From Siphonodentalium dalli (Eukaryota > Mollusca > Scaphopoda > Gadilida > Siphonodentaliidae), in NCBI GenBank assembly GCA_032622095.1, contig CP136061.1, positions 3,782,001 to 3,846,000 on the forward strand: a DNA stretch of 64,000 nucleotides, written 5' to 3'. The notes under the pieces are model-generated. The model searched no databases and was not told the DNA's origin. It saw only the letters and a list, made by a program, of their open reading frames with translations. How positions within the stretch are numbered: position 1 is the stretch's first letter; each line of letters starts with the position of its first letter. A program made the translations under genes and the position numbers. Shown here one piece after another: positions 47,434-57,530 of the stretch.

Positions 47434-48566
47434 AATTGGTTATTATTTTGAGCCCGACGTCTGCATTGGTCTGTGGTATGATTGTTTAATCTGCAGTATG
47501 TACAGAAGAGGGGTCGTTGAGCTGTTGTAGTATATCTTGCATCCATGGTTTGGATGCGGTTGGGATGGGAGACCCTTGGTTCAGAGTAGGGGTGGTGAGA
47601 ATTCGAAGGTTGGCGCCTGTGGGGGTGATCATTGATTCGGTGTCTGTCTTTGGATTGGCGGGGGGTGTAAGTGGATTGTGATGGCCCTCTTGGAATGTGC
47701 CGGTGGTTATTGTCGATATCCATTGGTTGAGGGGATTGTAACTGTGGGAATTGGTTATAATCATTATGATGTTCACCGTAACGTAAGCGATAGCGTTGCC
47801 GAATGTTCATTTCGCGTAGGGCAATATCAGTAGCTCTATCAAGCGTTACGGGGTCGTCTTTGAGAAGCCTGAATTTGATACTAGAGTCGCGAATACCGTC
47901 GGAAAAAAATGCTACTAATTGTGTTTGCACTGCTCTTGTGTTAATTTCATCAGTAAACGCGTGTTTATCAAGAGTACATATGCGTTCTGCAAACATGGCA
48001 ATTGTTTCCGTATGTCTCTGCCTAATGGCTCGTAATGAGGAAAGGGCTTGAGGAGAATCAGTTATGGAACTGAATAATGAGCGTAACTGTGATTTGAGAT
48101 CGGTCCAGGTGAACGTGAATTTTCCGTCTGTGTTATTTTCATTTATGAAGCGTTGAATAAATTCAGAAACTTGAGATTTACATGTCTGAGCGGCAATTTT
48201 TATGATAGTCTCATCTTGTGCCGAAATCGCGCGGGAGTATTTTTCCACCGCATGGACCCATTGGGGAAAATCGTCAGGCTTGCCATCGAAGGGTTCAATA
48301 ATGGAATTCATCCCCAACAGTGCTGTTATTGTTGTTTGTGTTTTTAAACTTTCAGTCTGGTCGCGGATAGAACTAGTGAAATGGCTAATTTCATGGGTAA
48401 GCCGTGACAATAGCAAGTTTTGAGCATCTTTGCCCATTTCATTAGTAATGTCTGTGTGGGGGGATCTTGCGGTTGATCGGTCCATTTCCCTGTTTAATTC
48501 AAGGTGATGGTGATAATTTTGGCTTGGATGAAAATAATCGCTGCTCTGTGGAGGTGGTGACTCCAT
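47421..48566 (-). CDS. gag: Gag polyprotein
   Basis: A 381-codon frame from ATG (48564-48566) to TAA (47421-47423). The central part has the Gypsy gag layout, with PFDGKPDDFPQWV, SEFIQRFI, LRSLF and RQRHTETIAMFAERI. The C-terminus is basic and His/Pro-rich and ends in one zinc knuckle, CTYCRLNNHTTDQC (C-x2-C-x4-H-x4-C, residues 355-368), for RNA binding. It starts 14 nt after the preceding ORF stop and ends inside the frameshift signal. It is intact, unlike pol and env. Confidence 0.92.
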   Translation of the reverse strand: MESPPPQSSDYFHPSQNYHHHLELNREMDRSTARSPHTDITNEMGKDAQNLLLSRLTHEISHFTSSIRDQTESLKTQTTITALLGMNSIIEPFDGKPDDFPQWVHAVEKYSRAISAQDETIIKIAAQTCKSQVSEFIQRFINENNTDGKFTFTWTDLKSQLRSLFSSITDSPQALSSLRAIRQRHTETIAMFAERICTLDKHAFTDEINTRAVQTQLVAFFSDGIRDSSIKFRLLKDDPVTLDRATDIALREMNIRQRYRLRYGEHHNDYNQFPQLQSPQPMDIDNNHRHIPRGPSQSTYTPRQSKDRHRINDHPHRRQPSNSHHPYSEPRVSHPNRIQTMDARYTTTAQRPLFCTYCRLNNHTTDQCRRRAQNNNQFLNR

Positions 48567-48580
48567 TATGTTATTAAGGA

Positions 48581-49072
48581 TTAACGGTGTCTGTTTTGGG
48601 ATCTATGGTATGGGTGCGAAATATGTTGTATTTTTTTCCAAGTGCCGTGGCGGTGTATTATGCGATTCAGGTGTATTTGACACGATTCAGGTGATTTATT
48701 AGGATGTTTTATGGGAATCGCCGTGACTATAGAGTTGACAATAAGTTTTGGATAATCCGTAAAATGAGCCGGAAATGTATGCCACTCGTTCCAAGAATCT
48801 AGTGTATGTCCTGAGCAGTTATTTGTAATCATACAACGCACGTATAAGCGGATTGTATCTTGCGTTATATCAATGCGAATGGGATTGCAATATTTAATGA
48901 GTTGTGGCGATAAAGTTATTTGGTGGGGTAAAGCGTATCTACAGTAAGTTTTAAAATTAAGAACTGAATGTTGTTTGTAAGAGGTGGGTGGTATGGGCTG
49001 ATCGTTTGAAGCATGTATTGTAGTAGGATGGGTAGGTAGTGTAGGTGTAGTAGAATCAGGTGATGTGTCCAT
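48581..49072 (-). CDS. Extra ORF upstream of gag, unknown function
   Basis: 163 codons, ATG at 49070-49072, ending 14 nt before the gag ATG in a different frame. It starts with a Thr/Pro/Ser-rich stretch, then an apparently folded part (RYALPHQITL, YCNPIRIDIT, IRLYVRCMI, DSWNEWHTF) and a basic His/Arg C-terminus. I do not recognise a domain. Its base composition matches gag and pol. As the first ORF after the leader it could be the most efficiently translated one. It may be an accessory protein or a split-off N-terminal Gag part. Confidence 0.65.
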   Translation of the reverse strand: MDTSPDSTTPTLPTHPTTIHASNDQPIPPTSYKQHSVLNFKTYCRYALPHQITLSPQLIKYCNPIRIDITQDTIRLYVRCMITNNCSGHTLDSWNEWHTFPAHFTDYPKLIVNSIVTAIPIKHPNKSPESCQIHLNRIIHRHGTWKKIQHISHPYHRSQNRHR

Positions 49073-49157
49073 AACCCACGTAAAAAAAAAAGGAGTAAAA
49101 GAATGCTAAAAATAGGGGGTGTGCAATTTGACAGCAAATGGGAAAGAAAAGATGGTC

Positions 49158-49164
49158 ACTCACC
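49158..49164 (-). promoter_or_regulatory. Predicted 5' splice site in the leader
   Basis: The minus strand reads gaaattG|GTGAGT, a consensus donor about 90 nt ahead of the first ORF. Joined to the acceptor at 39932 it would place env on a spliced mRNA lacking gag and pol. Inference from sequence and errantivirus precedent. Confidence 0.5.
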
Positions 49165-49387
49165 AATTTCCGAGAAGAATAATGTGCACAAGTCTGTGGT
49201 GATGAATGATGTACAGAATGTTCTTGTGTTTATTGGAAGCCGAAGGATGTCCAAATCGGATGTTAATGTTTATGTGGATCTGAATCTGGTCTGCAAGAGG
49301 CGTGAGTAATGTTTTTAGCTGGATACACGATGTGAGCTGGTTGTATGAGAATAAAAGGTTGATTCGTCTATATCAGATGAGTATGTA

Positions 49388-49545
49388 TGCGGTCCTGTGT
49401 GTCCGAAGGGTTGGTGTGCGGTCCTGTGTGTCCGAAGGGTTGGTGTGCGGTCCTGTGTGTCCGAAGGGTTGGTATGCGGTCCTGTGTGTTCGAAGGGTTG
49501 GTATGCGGTCCTGTGTGTCCGAAGGGTTCCTGTGTGTCCGAATGG
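49388..49545 (-). repeat. 29-bp leader repeats, five copies plus partial
   Basis: tgcggtcctgtgtgtccgaa recurs with a 29-bp period at 49388, 49417, 49446, 49475 and 49504, then a partial unit. It lies between primer binding site and donor, where retroelements often carry packaging or insulator sequences. Role not shown. Confidence 0.95.
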
Positions 49546-49706
49546 TTGAGTTATGGTTGACCGGTGCAGTGGTCTAGTGTGTGAGGCTGTCTATCCGTGG
49601 CTGGAGTGTAAGGCTGTATCCCCGTGGTTGAGTAGCGGTTTGAGATTGTTTCTGCTCTGTAGTGATCGTCTAGTGGCCGAGACTTCAAGTTGTGTGGTGA
49701 GACGTA

Positions 49707-49724
49707 GAACTGTTCACGGTACCA
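49707..49724 (-). promoter_or_regulatory. Candidate primer binding site
   Basis: The sense strand after the 5' LTR reads tagtattaa, then TGGTACCGTGAACAG, beginning with the TGG that pairs with a tRNA CCA end, 9 nt from the LTR. I could not match it to a tRNA from memory. The 9-nt spacer is confirmed as LTR-adjacent by the solo LTR array at 10.7 kb. Confidence 0.4.
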
Positions 49725-49733
49725 TTAATACTA

Positions 49734-50189
49734 TGTGAGGTAATGAACACATAGATATAGTAGGTACAAGTCTTTATTATGTTGTGAATAAGATATGCAG
49801 TGTGTACAAATATAATGATCAATAGTCGCCGCGAAATGATGTCCCCGAATGGGTGATGCCTGGTGTGAATGATGCCTGGATATGATCTAGGGAGGAGATG
49901 AGTCTAGTGAAAGCATGAGGTGATGGGATGTGGTTGTCTCTTATATACTATTTGGGACGCATATTAGATGAGGCGTTTGGCAATACACATCGGGATTGGT
50001 TCCTTCGTTATGGGCATTTCCCTTGACCATATTTGGGAGCCATCTTCATTGTGTGTATATCTTCGCTGAGATTAAGACGTGTGAGGTTTCGAGAACCGAA
50101 CACGAATATCTGAGTTTGGGGTTTTATATATTGGGACATTCGTATAGTTTGAATCAAGTTGTGAGATTATAATGGGTAGTTATCTCACA
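49734..50189 (-). repeat. 5' LTR
   Basis: 456 bp, no differences seen from 36465-36920. Identical LTRs mean a recent insertion, or gene conversion. Confidence 0.97.
49938..49949 (-). promoter_or_regulatory. TATA-like element of the 5' LTR promoter
   Basis: agtatataagag on the minus strand, in the middle of the LTR, conserved as agtatataagaa in the solo LTR copies. Confidence 0.6.
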
Positions 50190-50193
50190 AAAG
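50190..50193. other. Target-site duplication, right copy (aaag)
   Basis: aaag directly after the LTR. Pre-insertion sequence ran from the Penelope 3' end into ctgagttatctccc. Confidence 0.9.
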
Positions 50194-50529
50194 CTGAGTT
50201 ATCTCCCTTGACACTATGACGTCATAATTCAATTTATCGTCTATTGAAAAGTGGCAGTGCCACGAAAGGCCTATAGACATTTTACTTAAATTAATTAATT
50301 TTCTATAGACATGTCTTATGTTATTCTTGAACAATATATATAACTGTGCACACGTTACTTTAAACTGTGAAATATATATATATATATATATATTTGCGAC
50401 TGTCTGTCTGTCTGTGTTATATAGAAAATCACAGGGGAGCACATAAATAACAACAGAGTAGTCTATTTGTGGTTTTTACAAGAAAGATAATGGTGCGGGT
50501 TAGAAATTTCTAAAGTGACGCTTTTGCTG

Positions 50530-52200
50530 CCAGGGGCATAAAAGGGGAGGGGCACAAAATATTGTCGCCGATTTCCACCAAACTTATACATAATCATCTC
50601 CATGATATGAGGAATCTCATGGTGTGGTTTATATATGTCAAAATTGGCGTCATTTGAGTCAGGGGTGCACGAAGGGGAGAGGGGCACAATAATTGATAAT
50701 CCTGTTTAGCGCATATTACCACAAAATTGATAAACATTCTTCTCCAAGAAACGAGGAATCTAATCGTGTGATTTCAAAATGGCAAAAGTGGCGCCATTTA
50801 ATTGAGGGGAGCACGAAAGAGAGAGGGCACCAAAATTGATAAAACTGTTTAACGCCGATTTCCACCAAATTGATACCCATTCTATTCCATGATATAATAA
50901 ATCTAATCGTGTGATATAAATGTGGCAAAATTTGCGTCATTTGAGTCAGCGGTGCACGGAAGGGGAGAGGGGCAGCAAAATTGATAACAAATTTTAAGGC
51001 CGGTTTCCACCAAATTGATACACATTCTTCTCCATGATTCGAGAATTTAATCGTGTGATGTAAAGATGGAAAAGTGGCGCCTTTTAAGTCAGGGTGCATG
51101 GAAGGGGAGAGGGGCTCCAAAATTTATCAAATTCTTCTCCATGATACGAGAAATATTATTGTGTGATGTGAAAATGCCAAGTTGGTGTCGTTTGGATGAA
51201 AGATGGAGGGGGCACTTAATTTGATAAGAATGTATTTGTTCGCCGATTATCACCAAAGTTATACATTATCATCTAAATGGCATTTAAAGTGTGATTTAAA
51301 GATGGCAAAAGTGGTGTCATTTGAGTCAGGGGTGCAATGAAGGAGAAAGGAACACCAAAATTTATAAAACTGTTTTCAGCGCGATTTTGATTAGATGAAT
51401 AGAAATTCTTCTCCACCAAACGTATACATAATCATCTCCGTGATATCAGGAGTCTAATCGTGTGGTTAAAATACGCCTAATTGGCGAGATGGGGGCACTA
51501 ATATTTGATACGAATTATTTTGTAGCCGATTTCCACCAATGTTATATATATTCATCTTCATAATGAGTAGATATCTTATAGTGGCGCCACTTGAGTCAAG
51601 GAATTGGCGGGGACGGACAAACAATATGTTTAGAACAAATTTCCACCAAATTCATTCATTATCCTCCAATGATACGAGGAATCAAATTGTGTGGACCCGT
51701 TGAAGACGCCAAGGTTGGTGCCTACATTTGCGAATGTCGGGTCTGACTCACATATACCTTCATGTGGATCATCTATATGACACCAAAGGGACTAACACAT
51801 GTAACTTATTACGAGCAAGATAATGGTGTGGGTTAATTTTTTCTAAAAAGACGCTGTTTGTGTCAGGTGCAAAAAATGGGGATTTCCCAAACAATATAAT
51901 CTCCATGATATGGTGTTGTTCTGGTCAGGAGTGCACAGATGGCACCAACATATATTTAAACGCCCATTTCCTCCAAATTGATAAATATTCTTCCCCATGA
52001 GAATTTAATCATGTGATTTAAATGGGGGTCGCTTGGGTGAGAGATGGGGAGGCACTGACTTTGATAAGAATTTGTTTAGTTGCCGATTACCACCACACAT
52101 ATACGTAATCATATCCGTGATATCAGGAATCTAATGGATGTGGTTTAGATATGGGAAAAGGGGCACCGTTCGAGTAATTAATGTGGAAGGGATGAGCACC
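50530..52200 (+). repeat. Divergent tandem array, ~150-bp units
   Basis: About ten to twelve units, each with gccgatttccaccaaa, ttgatacacattcttctcca, atctaatcgtgtgat, ggcaaaagtggcgcc and gagtcaggggtgca. The unit length varies from 110 to 160 bp. The same family lies inverted at 8830-9190. The 134-codon minus-strand frame 50716-51120 is three translated repeat units. Confidence 0.8.
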
Positions 52201-53439
52201 AGAGCTGATACATATATGATTGGCAATAATGTCCACCAAGAAGGATGTAACATTGATGATGTTTTAGTCGCCAATATCAACACAAGTTGTATAAAGTCAT
52301 CTCCATATAATTCGTTCTATAAGGAGTTTTTGGCGTTCACATTTCACAGTCTCGACGTGTGGTGACCTAATTAAGTCACTTGAACAATTACATCTTCTCA
52401 ACTGTCATTTGTATTGGGGACGGGAACCAGGACATTCATACAGTGAGTTCGCAAAACAGATACATAGAAGAAAACATTATATACTTATCATTATATTTAA
52501 GAGATGCATATATTCTTGCAAAATGAGGGACCTTGAATCGTTTGAGGATGGCATGATAGACTGGGTAATGTATTGTAACACAATCAAGATATGTTCTGCA
52601 AGATAGATACAATTATTCAAGAGAGATGAAAATGCATTGAAGACCCATTCGCAATAGTGGTGACAGTGTGCAGTCAACTATAGTTTCTTCTGAGATAAAA
52701 GATAAGTCAGTAGCACATGACTTTTCATGATCCTCCAATACTGGAAGCTGACAAGGGTATATCACCCGATACAGATAATTTCTTTCAGTCTTAGAACAGA
52801 CTCATAGCCTAACATAAACAAATTAAAACCTCGCTCTGTGTCGGTTACATGCAGCTGATATATATAGACACTTTTATTTAAAACTGAGAATAATTGGCCA
52901 CTACAACACCATGGACAGATGAGCAACAGGGAATTTCTTTAAAACATATTGATCAAAACTATTATATAATCCCGCCACATGCTGTCCACAATGCGGAGGG
53001 TATCACCTCAATTTCGCCTGAGCAACGATGGGTAGCCCTGCTAGTATATTCTAAAATCAAACTTTAAAGTGTGCTTTTCGATTACGAGTAAAATAATCTA
53101 AAACATGAGAATCGGGCTTCCCAATTTAAGATATTAAGGAACAAAGTGTTCACAGTTATAACTCAAATTTATTAAAACAAACATTTGAATTGACATACTT
53201 GTTTTGATATGAAATTGTCTAACCACAGGCGATAATTGTCCTGTCTTCATGTCTTAATGCATATTACTATTACCAGTGGGTGTATGGCGCATGCACTATA
53301 TCACGACACTATCAGTAACAGTCGGATTGAAACATTCAAGACAATAGCAGACTAACATATGTCAGTCATCCACCGCGCAACAGCAGTCAAATTGATCCCG
53401 CGCTGGAAAATATACGGATACAGCAGCACATACGGGTAA
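52201..53439. other. Gene-free stretch
   Basis: Short frames only; no recognisable content. Confidence 0.4.
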
Positions 53440-54303
53440 ACAGCGTCTCCGCAATAACTGAGCAATGACTTGGCGACCTAGTGAAGCGGCCAAATAGAAA
53501 AAGAGCTCTAGTTTTCGAGATATCCCCTACCCACGGTAGAACAAGTTAAAACCAACTTTTTTTAAGAAGAAATATATATTGTTCACGAAAATGATAGTGA
53601 AAAATAACGGAATTGGTGGTGGCTATTGTCAAATCGACGATGAACGATACCCACCAGTGTCTTTTTCCAGAAATTAACGATTTTGGTAAAGCGAGCCCTA
53701 TGGCTATGCCCTAACCTATTTGCCAACATTGTTGGGGTTAACATTATATATCATATCATACCTCTACTTGATATGAAAAAAGTGTTGGTTAATTAGCATT
53801 TTCCTGCCATTTGGAGCCGAAACATTTATTTTTTGATAAAAAATCTCTTTTTCATAAAAATATATTTTTCAAACATTATTCAAATGGGTATTGCTGTAAT
53901 GCCAAAATATTAAATCCATATTGTGTAGCAGTTATCTGACAAGCATATGTAGCAAGTAGTTAACAGAAATTTAGAACGGTTTGCGAAATAATGGATTTTA
54001 GCTACCCCTCCCCCAAACACGTTTTTGGTCGAAAACTTAAATTTTTTGTAAAAAACTTTACTAAATTTTCCATTGATCATAATTGGACCCAACATGACCC
54101 GTTTGCTGAAAATTAGGCACGGGGACACTGCTTAAGTGATAAAACACGTGTTTGTGCTTCCAGACCCCAAGTTACAACAACAACACATTTTGTTTACTAT
54201 TACCACAGCAAGTGTCGCATATCATAAGTACTCGCTTAAGATTGAAATGCAGTATTTTGAACTATGACCTATTGAGTAATCACATTACCCCCCCCCCCCT
54301 CTC

Positions 54304-54588
54304 TGTCATTGTGGCAAAATAGAAACAGCACATCATTACTTATTGGAATGTCCTGAATGCAATGGTTCTAGGTCTGAACTTACTGAATGTTATTTTATAA
54401 GAATACTTTTTTGTGCAGATCACAGGAATTCCGTCATCGTGAAAATATTAAAATATTTGACGCGGTTCAAACATGTATCTCGAAAGCAAAGCGACTGTCA
54501 TGACGCTGTCATTTGTGCAAACTTCGTGAAAAGCATTGAACCCCTGCTGAGCGCGAAATTTACCCCCACCAGATTGTCTGACATATAA
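54304..54588 (+). pseudogene. LINE ORF2 C-terminal zinc-motif remnant
   Basis: The frame begins CHCGKIETAHHYLLECPEC, the cysteine-histidine motif found after the reverse transcriptase in many non-LTR retrotransposons (C-x-CG...ET..HYLL.CP). About 75 codons follow to a stop at 54586-54588. No RT domain precedes it; a poly-C run sits at the left border. It is a short 3' fragment. Confidence 0.6.
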
Positions 54589-54719
54589 CGGCGACGGACC
54601 TATCAATGACGTAAACAAAATGGTCTATATATCATTATATCCAATCAGCCCCAACGAAATTATATGCTTATCACTGTATCCAATCAGCTCCAACTGGATT
54701 ACATCCTCAGTTTTCCCAT

Positions 54720-57530
54720 ACAGTCTCTCAATCCCATATAAATTGTTTACCTCCTGATAGAACTACCCTATGTCCACAGTCTCAGTTAAAACTGTGAGCA
54801 TATCCATTCAGTTCGTGGTGTTTTCATGACTTAAAATAGCGTATGTGGTCATAGAAACAGTTAAAATTGCATTATTTTATTTGCCAGCCGCTTTTTGTTA
54901 AGAGTCACAGGCTGTTGAACACCATCACAGCCTTATATATCGTATAGTGTCGGATATAATAGCCATTCGGCCGCAACATGATGTGTCCAAGATTTCAAAT
55001 ATATAGGGTAGGGGTACAGTGAACATGTGCCAGTCTCTTGTTATGGAGTGCATACGGTTCGGGAACCAACACATATGTATATCCTGATAAAACTAACGTT
55101 TGGTCACACGCTCGTTTAATAGTGAGATCATATCATTTCAGCATGTGGTGTCTTCATGACTTCAAATAAAGTAGGGGGCCCTCAAAATTTTACCTTTCTT
55201 GTTTTCCAGCCACTTTTCGTTAAGTGCTCATGCTTTGTGAAACCAATACATCTATATAAATTGTGTACTTCCTTATGCAACGCAATTACCCATTATCCAT
55301 ACACTCAGTCAATGATGGTATCGTTCTAGTTCGTGGTGCGTTCTGGTCTTCAAATTGGGTAGGGGGTAATAGAAACAGTGAAAATCGAATTATTTATTTT
55401 CCGGTCGCTTTTTGTAAAGTGTCCCTGGCTGTCAGGTACCAACCAATATATAACAATTGTGTATTTCCTGATACAATAGCCATTTGTCCAGATCGTCGTT
55501 TGACACTGAGATCACATCCATTCAGTTCGTGATGGGTTCATTGGTTTACATGGGGCAGGGGTCCCTCAAAATTCGCCTTCTGCCATCTGCTTTTTGTATA
55601 AGGTGCCACGGTACCCTCGCGAACAGTTGGTTCGCAAGGTTCGCAAGGTTCGCAAGAGCATTGCATCTTTTCTGACGGAACAGCCATTCAGCCACAATGA
55701 TATTGATAGCATAAGCATTCAGCTAGTGGTGTGTTCAAGACTTCAAATGGGGATTGGAGTCCCTAAGACAGTGAAAACTAGCCCTTTTCGTTTGCCGGCC
55801 GCTTGTTGTAAAGTGCCATATGCTTTCGGGAACCATCTCATCCATAACAGATTCAATACTATCATTTGTCCACACCCTCAGTTAACACTGAGAGTATATC
55901 ATTTGTTTAAGACTTCGAGTGGGATAGTGGGGTCCTCAAAACCTAGAAAATTAGGCCTTTCGTGTTTGCCATCCGATTTTTGTAAAGTGCTCCAGGATTT
56001 CGTGGGAACCAAACCACCCATACCAATTGATAATTCCATGCTAGCACTGGATTTTGTTCACACACTCAGTTAAGTTTGAGGGCATATTACTTCAGTTCAT
56101 TGTGTGTTTTATATGGGTTATTAATATGATATTAAATGGGTTAAGGAGTCTCGCAAAACAGTGAGTATTCCCCTTTCTCATTTGCCAACCGCTTTTTATT
56201 AAGTGACCCATACATTCAAGAACAAACCCATCCATAAAAGATGTGAATTTCTTGATATAGCGTCCATTTCTCTACACCTTCAGTTCATATCGGGAGCATA
56301 TCCTTTCAGTTCATGGTGGGTTCCAGACTTCAAGTGAGGTAGAGTTGCCTCAAAACAAAAACAATTCATATTTCATACAATGTATTTGCCAGCCTCCTAT
56401 TGTAAAGTTCCCCAGGAATTCGGGAACCAACCCACCTTTACAAAGTGTATATAATCCATGATAGCACTACCTTTCGTTCACACACTAAGTTACTATTAAG
56501 AGCATATAGCTTCAGTTCATACAGTGTTCAAGAGTTCAAATTGGTTAAGGGGGTCCAAAACAGTGAGAATTCGCCTTTCACATTTGCTAGCCACTTTTTG
56601 TGTAAAGTATCCCAGACATTCGGAAACCAACCCATCCATTAAAGATGTCTATTTCCTGAGCAAACTACCATTTGTCCACACACTCAGTTAACATTGAGAT
56701 CATATCCGTTCAATTCGTGGTGTGTGTAAGACTTTAAATTGGGTAGGGGGCTCAAAGAAAATTAAACTTTCGTATTTGCCAGCCGCCTTTTGTACAGTAC
56801 CCTAGGATTTCGGGAACCAAACTACACATATAGATTGTATATTCTCTGATAGCATTACCTTTCGTTCACACTGTCAGTTAATAATAAGAGCATACATAGT
56901 CGGTGCATGGTGTGTTCAAACGGTTAAATGTACTTATAAACGTGTCCCACAAAACAACAAATATTCACCTTTGGCGTTTGCCATCCGCTTTCTGGAACCA
57001 ACCCACCCTTAAATAGTGTGCATGTCCTGACATTACTACCCTTTGCACACATCCTCGTTCAATATTTAGAGCAATACTTTCAGTTCGTGGTTTGTCCAAC
57101 TTTAGCACTTCAATGGTGTAGGGGTTCCTCAAAACATAACAGATTCGTCTTTCTTATTTATCAGCCGTTTTGTGTAAAGCGACACAGGCACAAGCCACCA
57201 ATACAAATTATGTATTCTCTGATAGCATTACATTCCATTCACACTCTATGTTAATATAGAGAGCATTTAGTTGCAGTTCGTATTGTGTTCAAGACTTTAA
57301 ATCTGGTAAGGTGTTCTCGAATAATAGAAACTTCGCCTTTCATATTTGCCATGCAGCCGCGTTTTGTAAAATGCCACACTATTTCGGGAACCAACCCATC
57401 CATAAACAGTGTGTATTTCCTTTTATAACTATCCTTTTTACAAAACCTCAGTTAATATTGAGATCATATTCTTTCAGTTCGTGGTATGTTCAAGACTTCA
57501 AATAGTGTAGGGGGACCTCAAAACATAGAA
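54720..57530 (+). repeat. Divergent tandem array, ~190-bp units
   Basis: About 14 units, each with cagttcgtggtgtgttcaag, acttcaaattgggtaggggg, cctttcgtatttgccagccg, ctttttgtaaagtg, cgggaaccaacccatccata and cacactcagttaa. Frames such as 55594-56073 are artefacts of the repeat. Confidence 0.82.

Larger units (their letters stand above)
36465..50189 (-). mobile_element. Env-bearing Ty3/Gypsy (errantivirus-like) LTR retrotransposon, 13.7 kb
   Basis: Two 456-bp LTRs that I read as identical bound a 13,725-bp element on the minus strand, with TG...CA ends and a 4-bp duplication aaag. In sense order it contains: a leader with 29-bp repeats, a 163-codon ORF, gag, pol (protease, RT, RNase H, integrase), a 2.7-kb gap with tandem repeats, env, and a polypurine tract. 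The pol domain order with integrase after RNase H places it in Metaviridae. The furin-site/FLFGT env places it with errantivirus-type elements (family knowledge). Pol and env hold three in-frame TAA codons and two one-base shifts. The sense strand is notably A- and C-rich throughout. Confidence 0.96.

Noticed and set aside
49388-49545. CRISPR array
   Set aside because: Direct repeats of 29 bp follow each other without spacers, and the context is a eukaryotic retroelement leader.
50716-51120. 134-codon minus-strand open frame
   Set aside because: It translates three successive units of the ~150-bp tandem array; internal repetition at about 44 residues shows it is a by-product.
55594-56073. 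159-codon plus-strand open frame
   Set aside because: Lies wholly within the ~190-bp satellite; no domain and no splice context.
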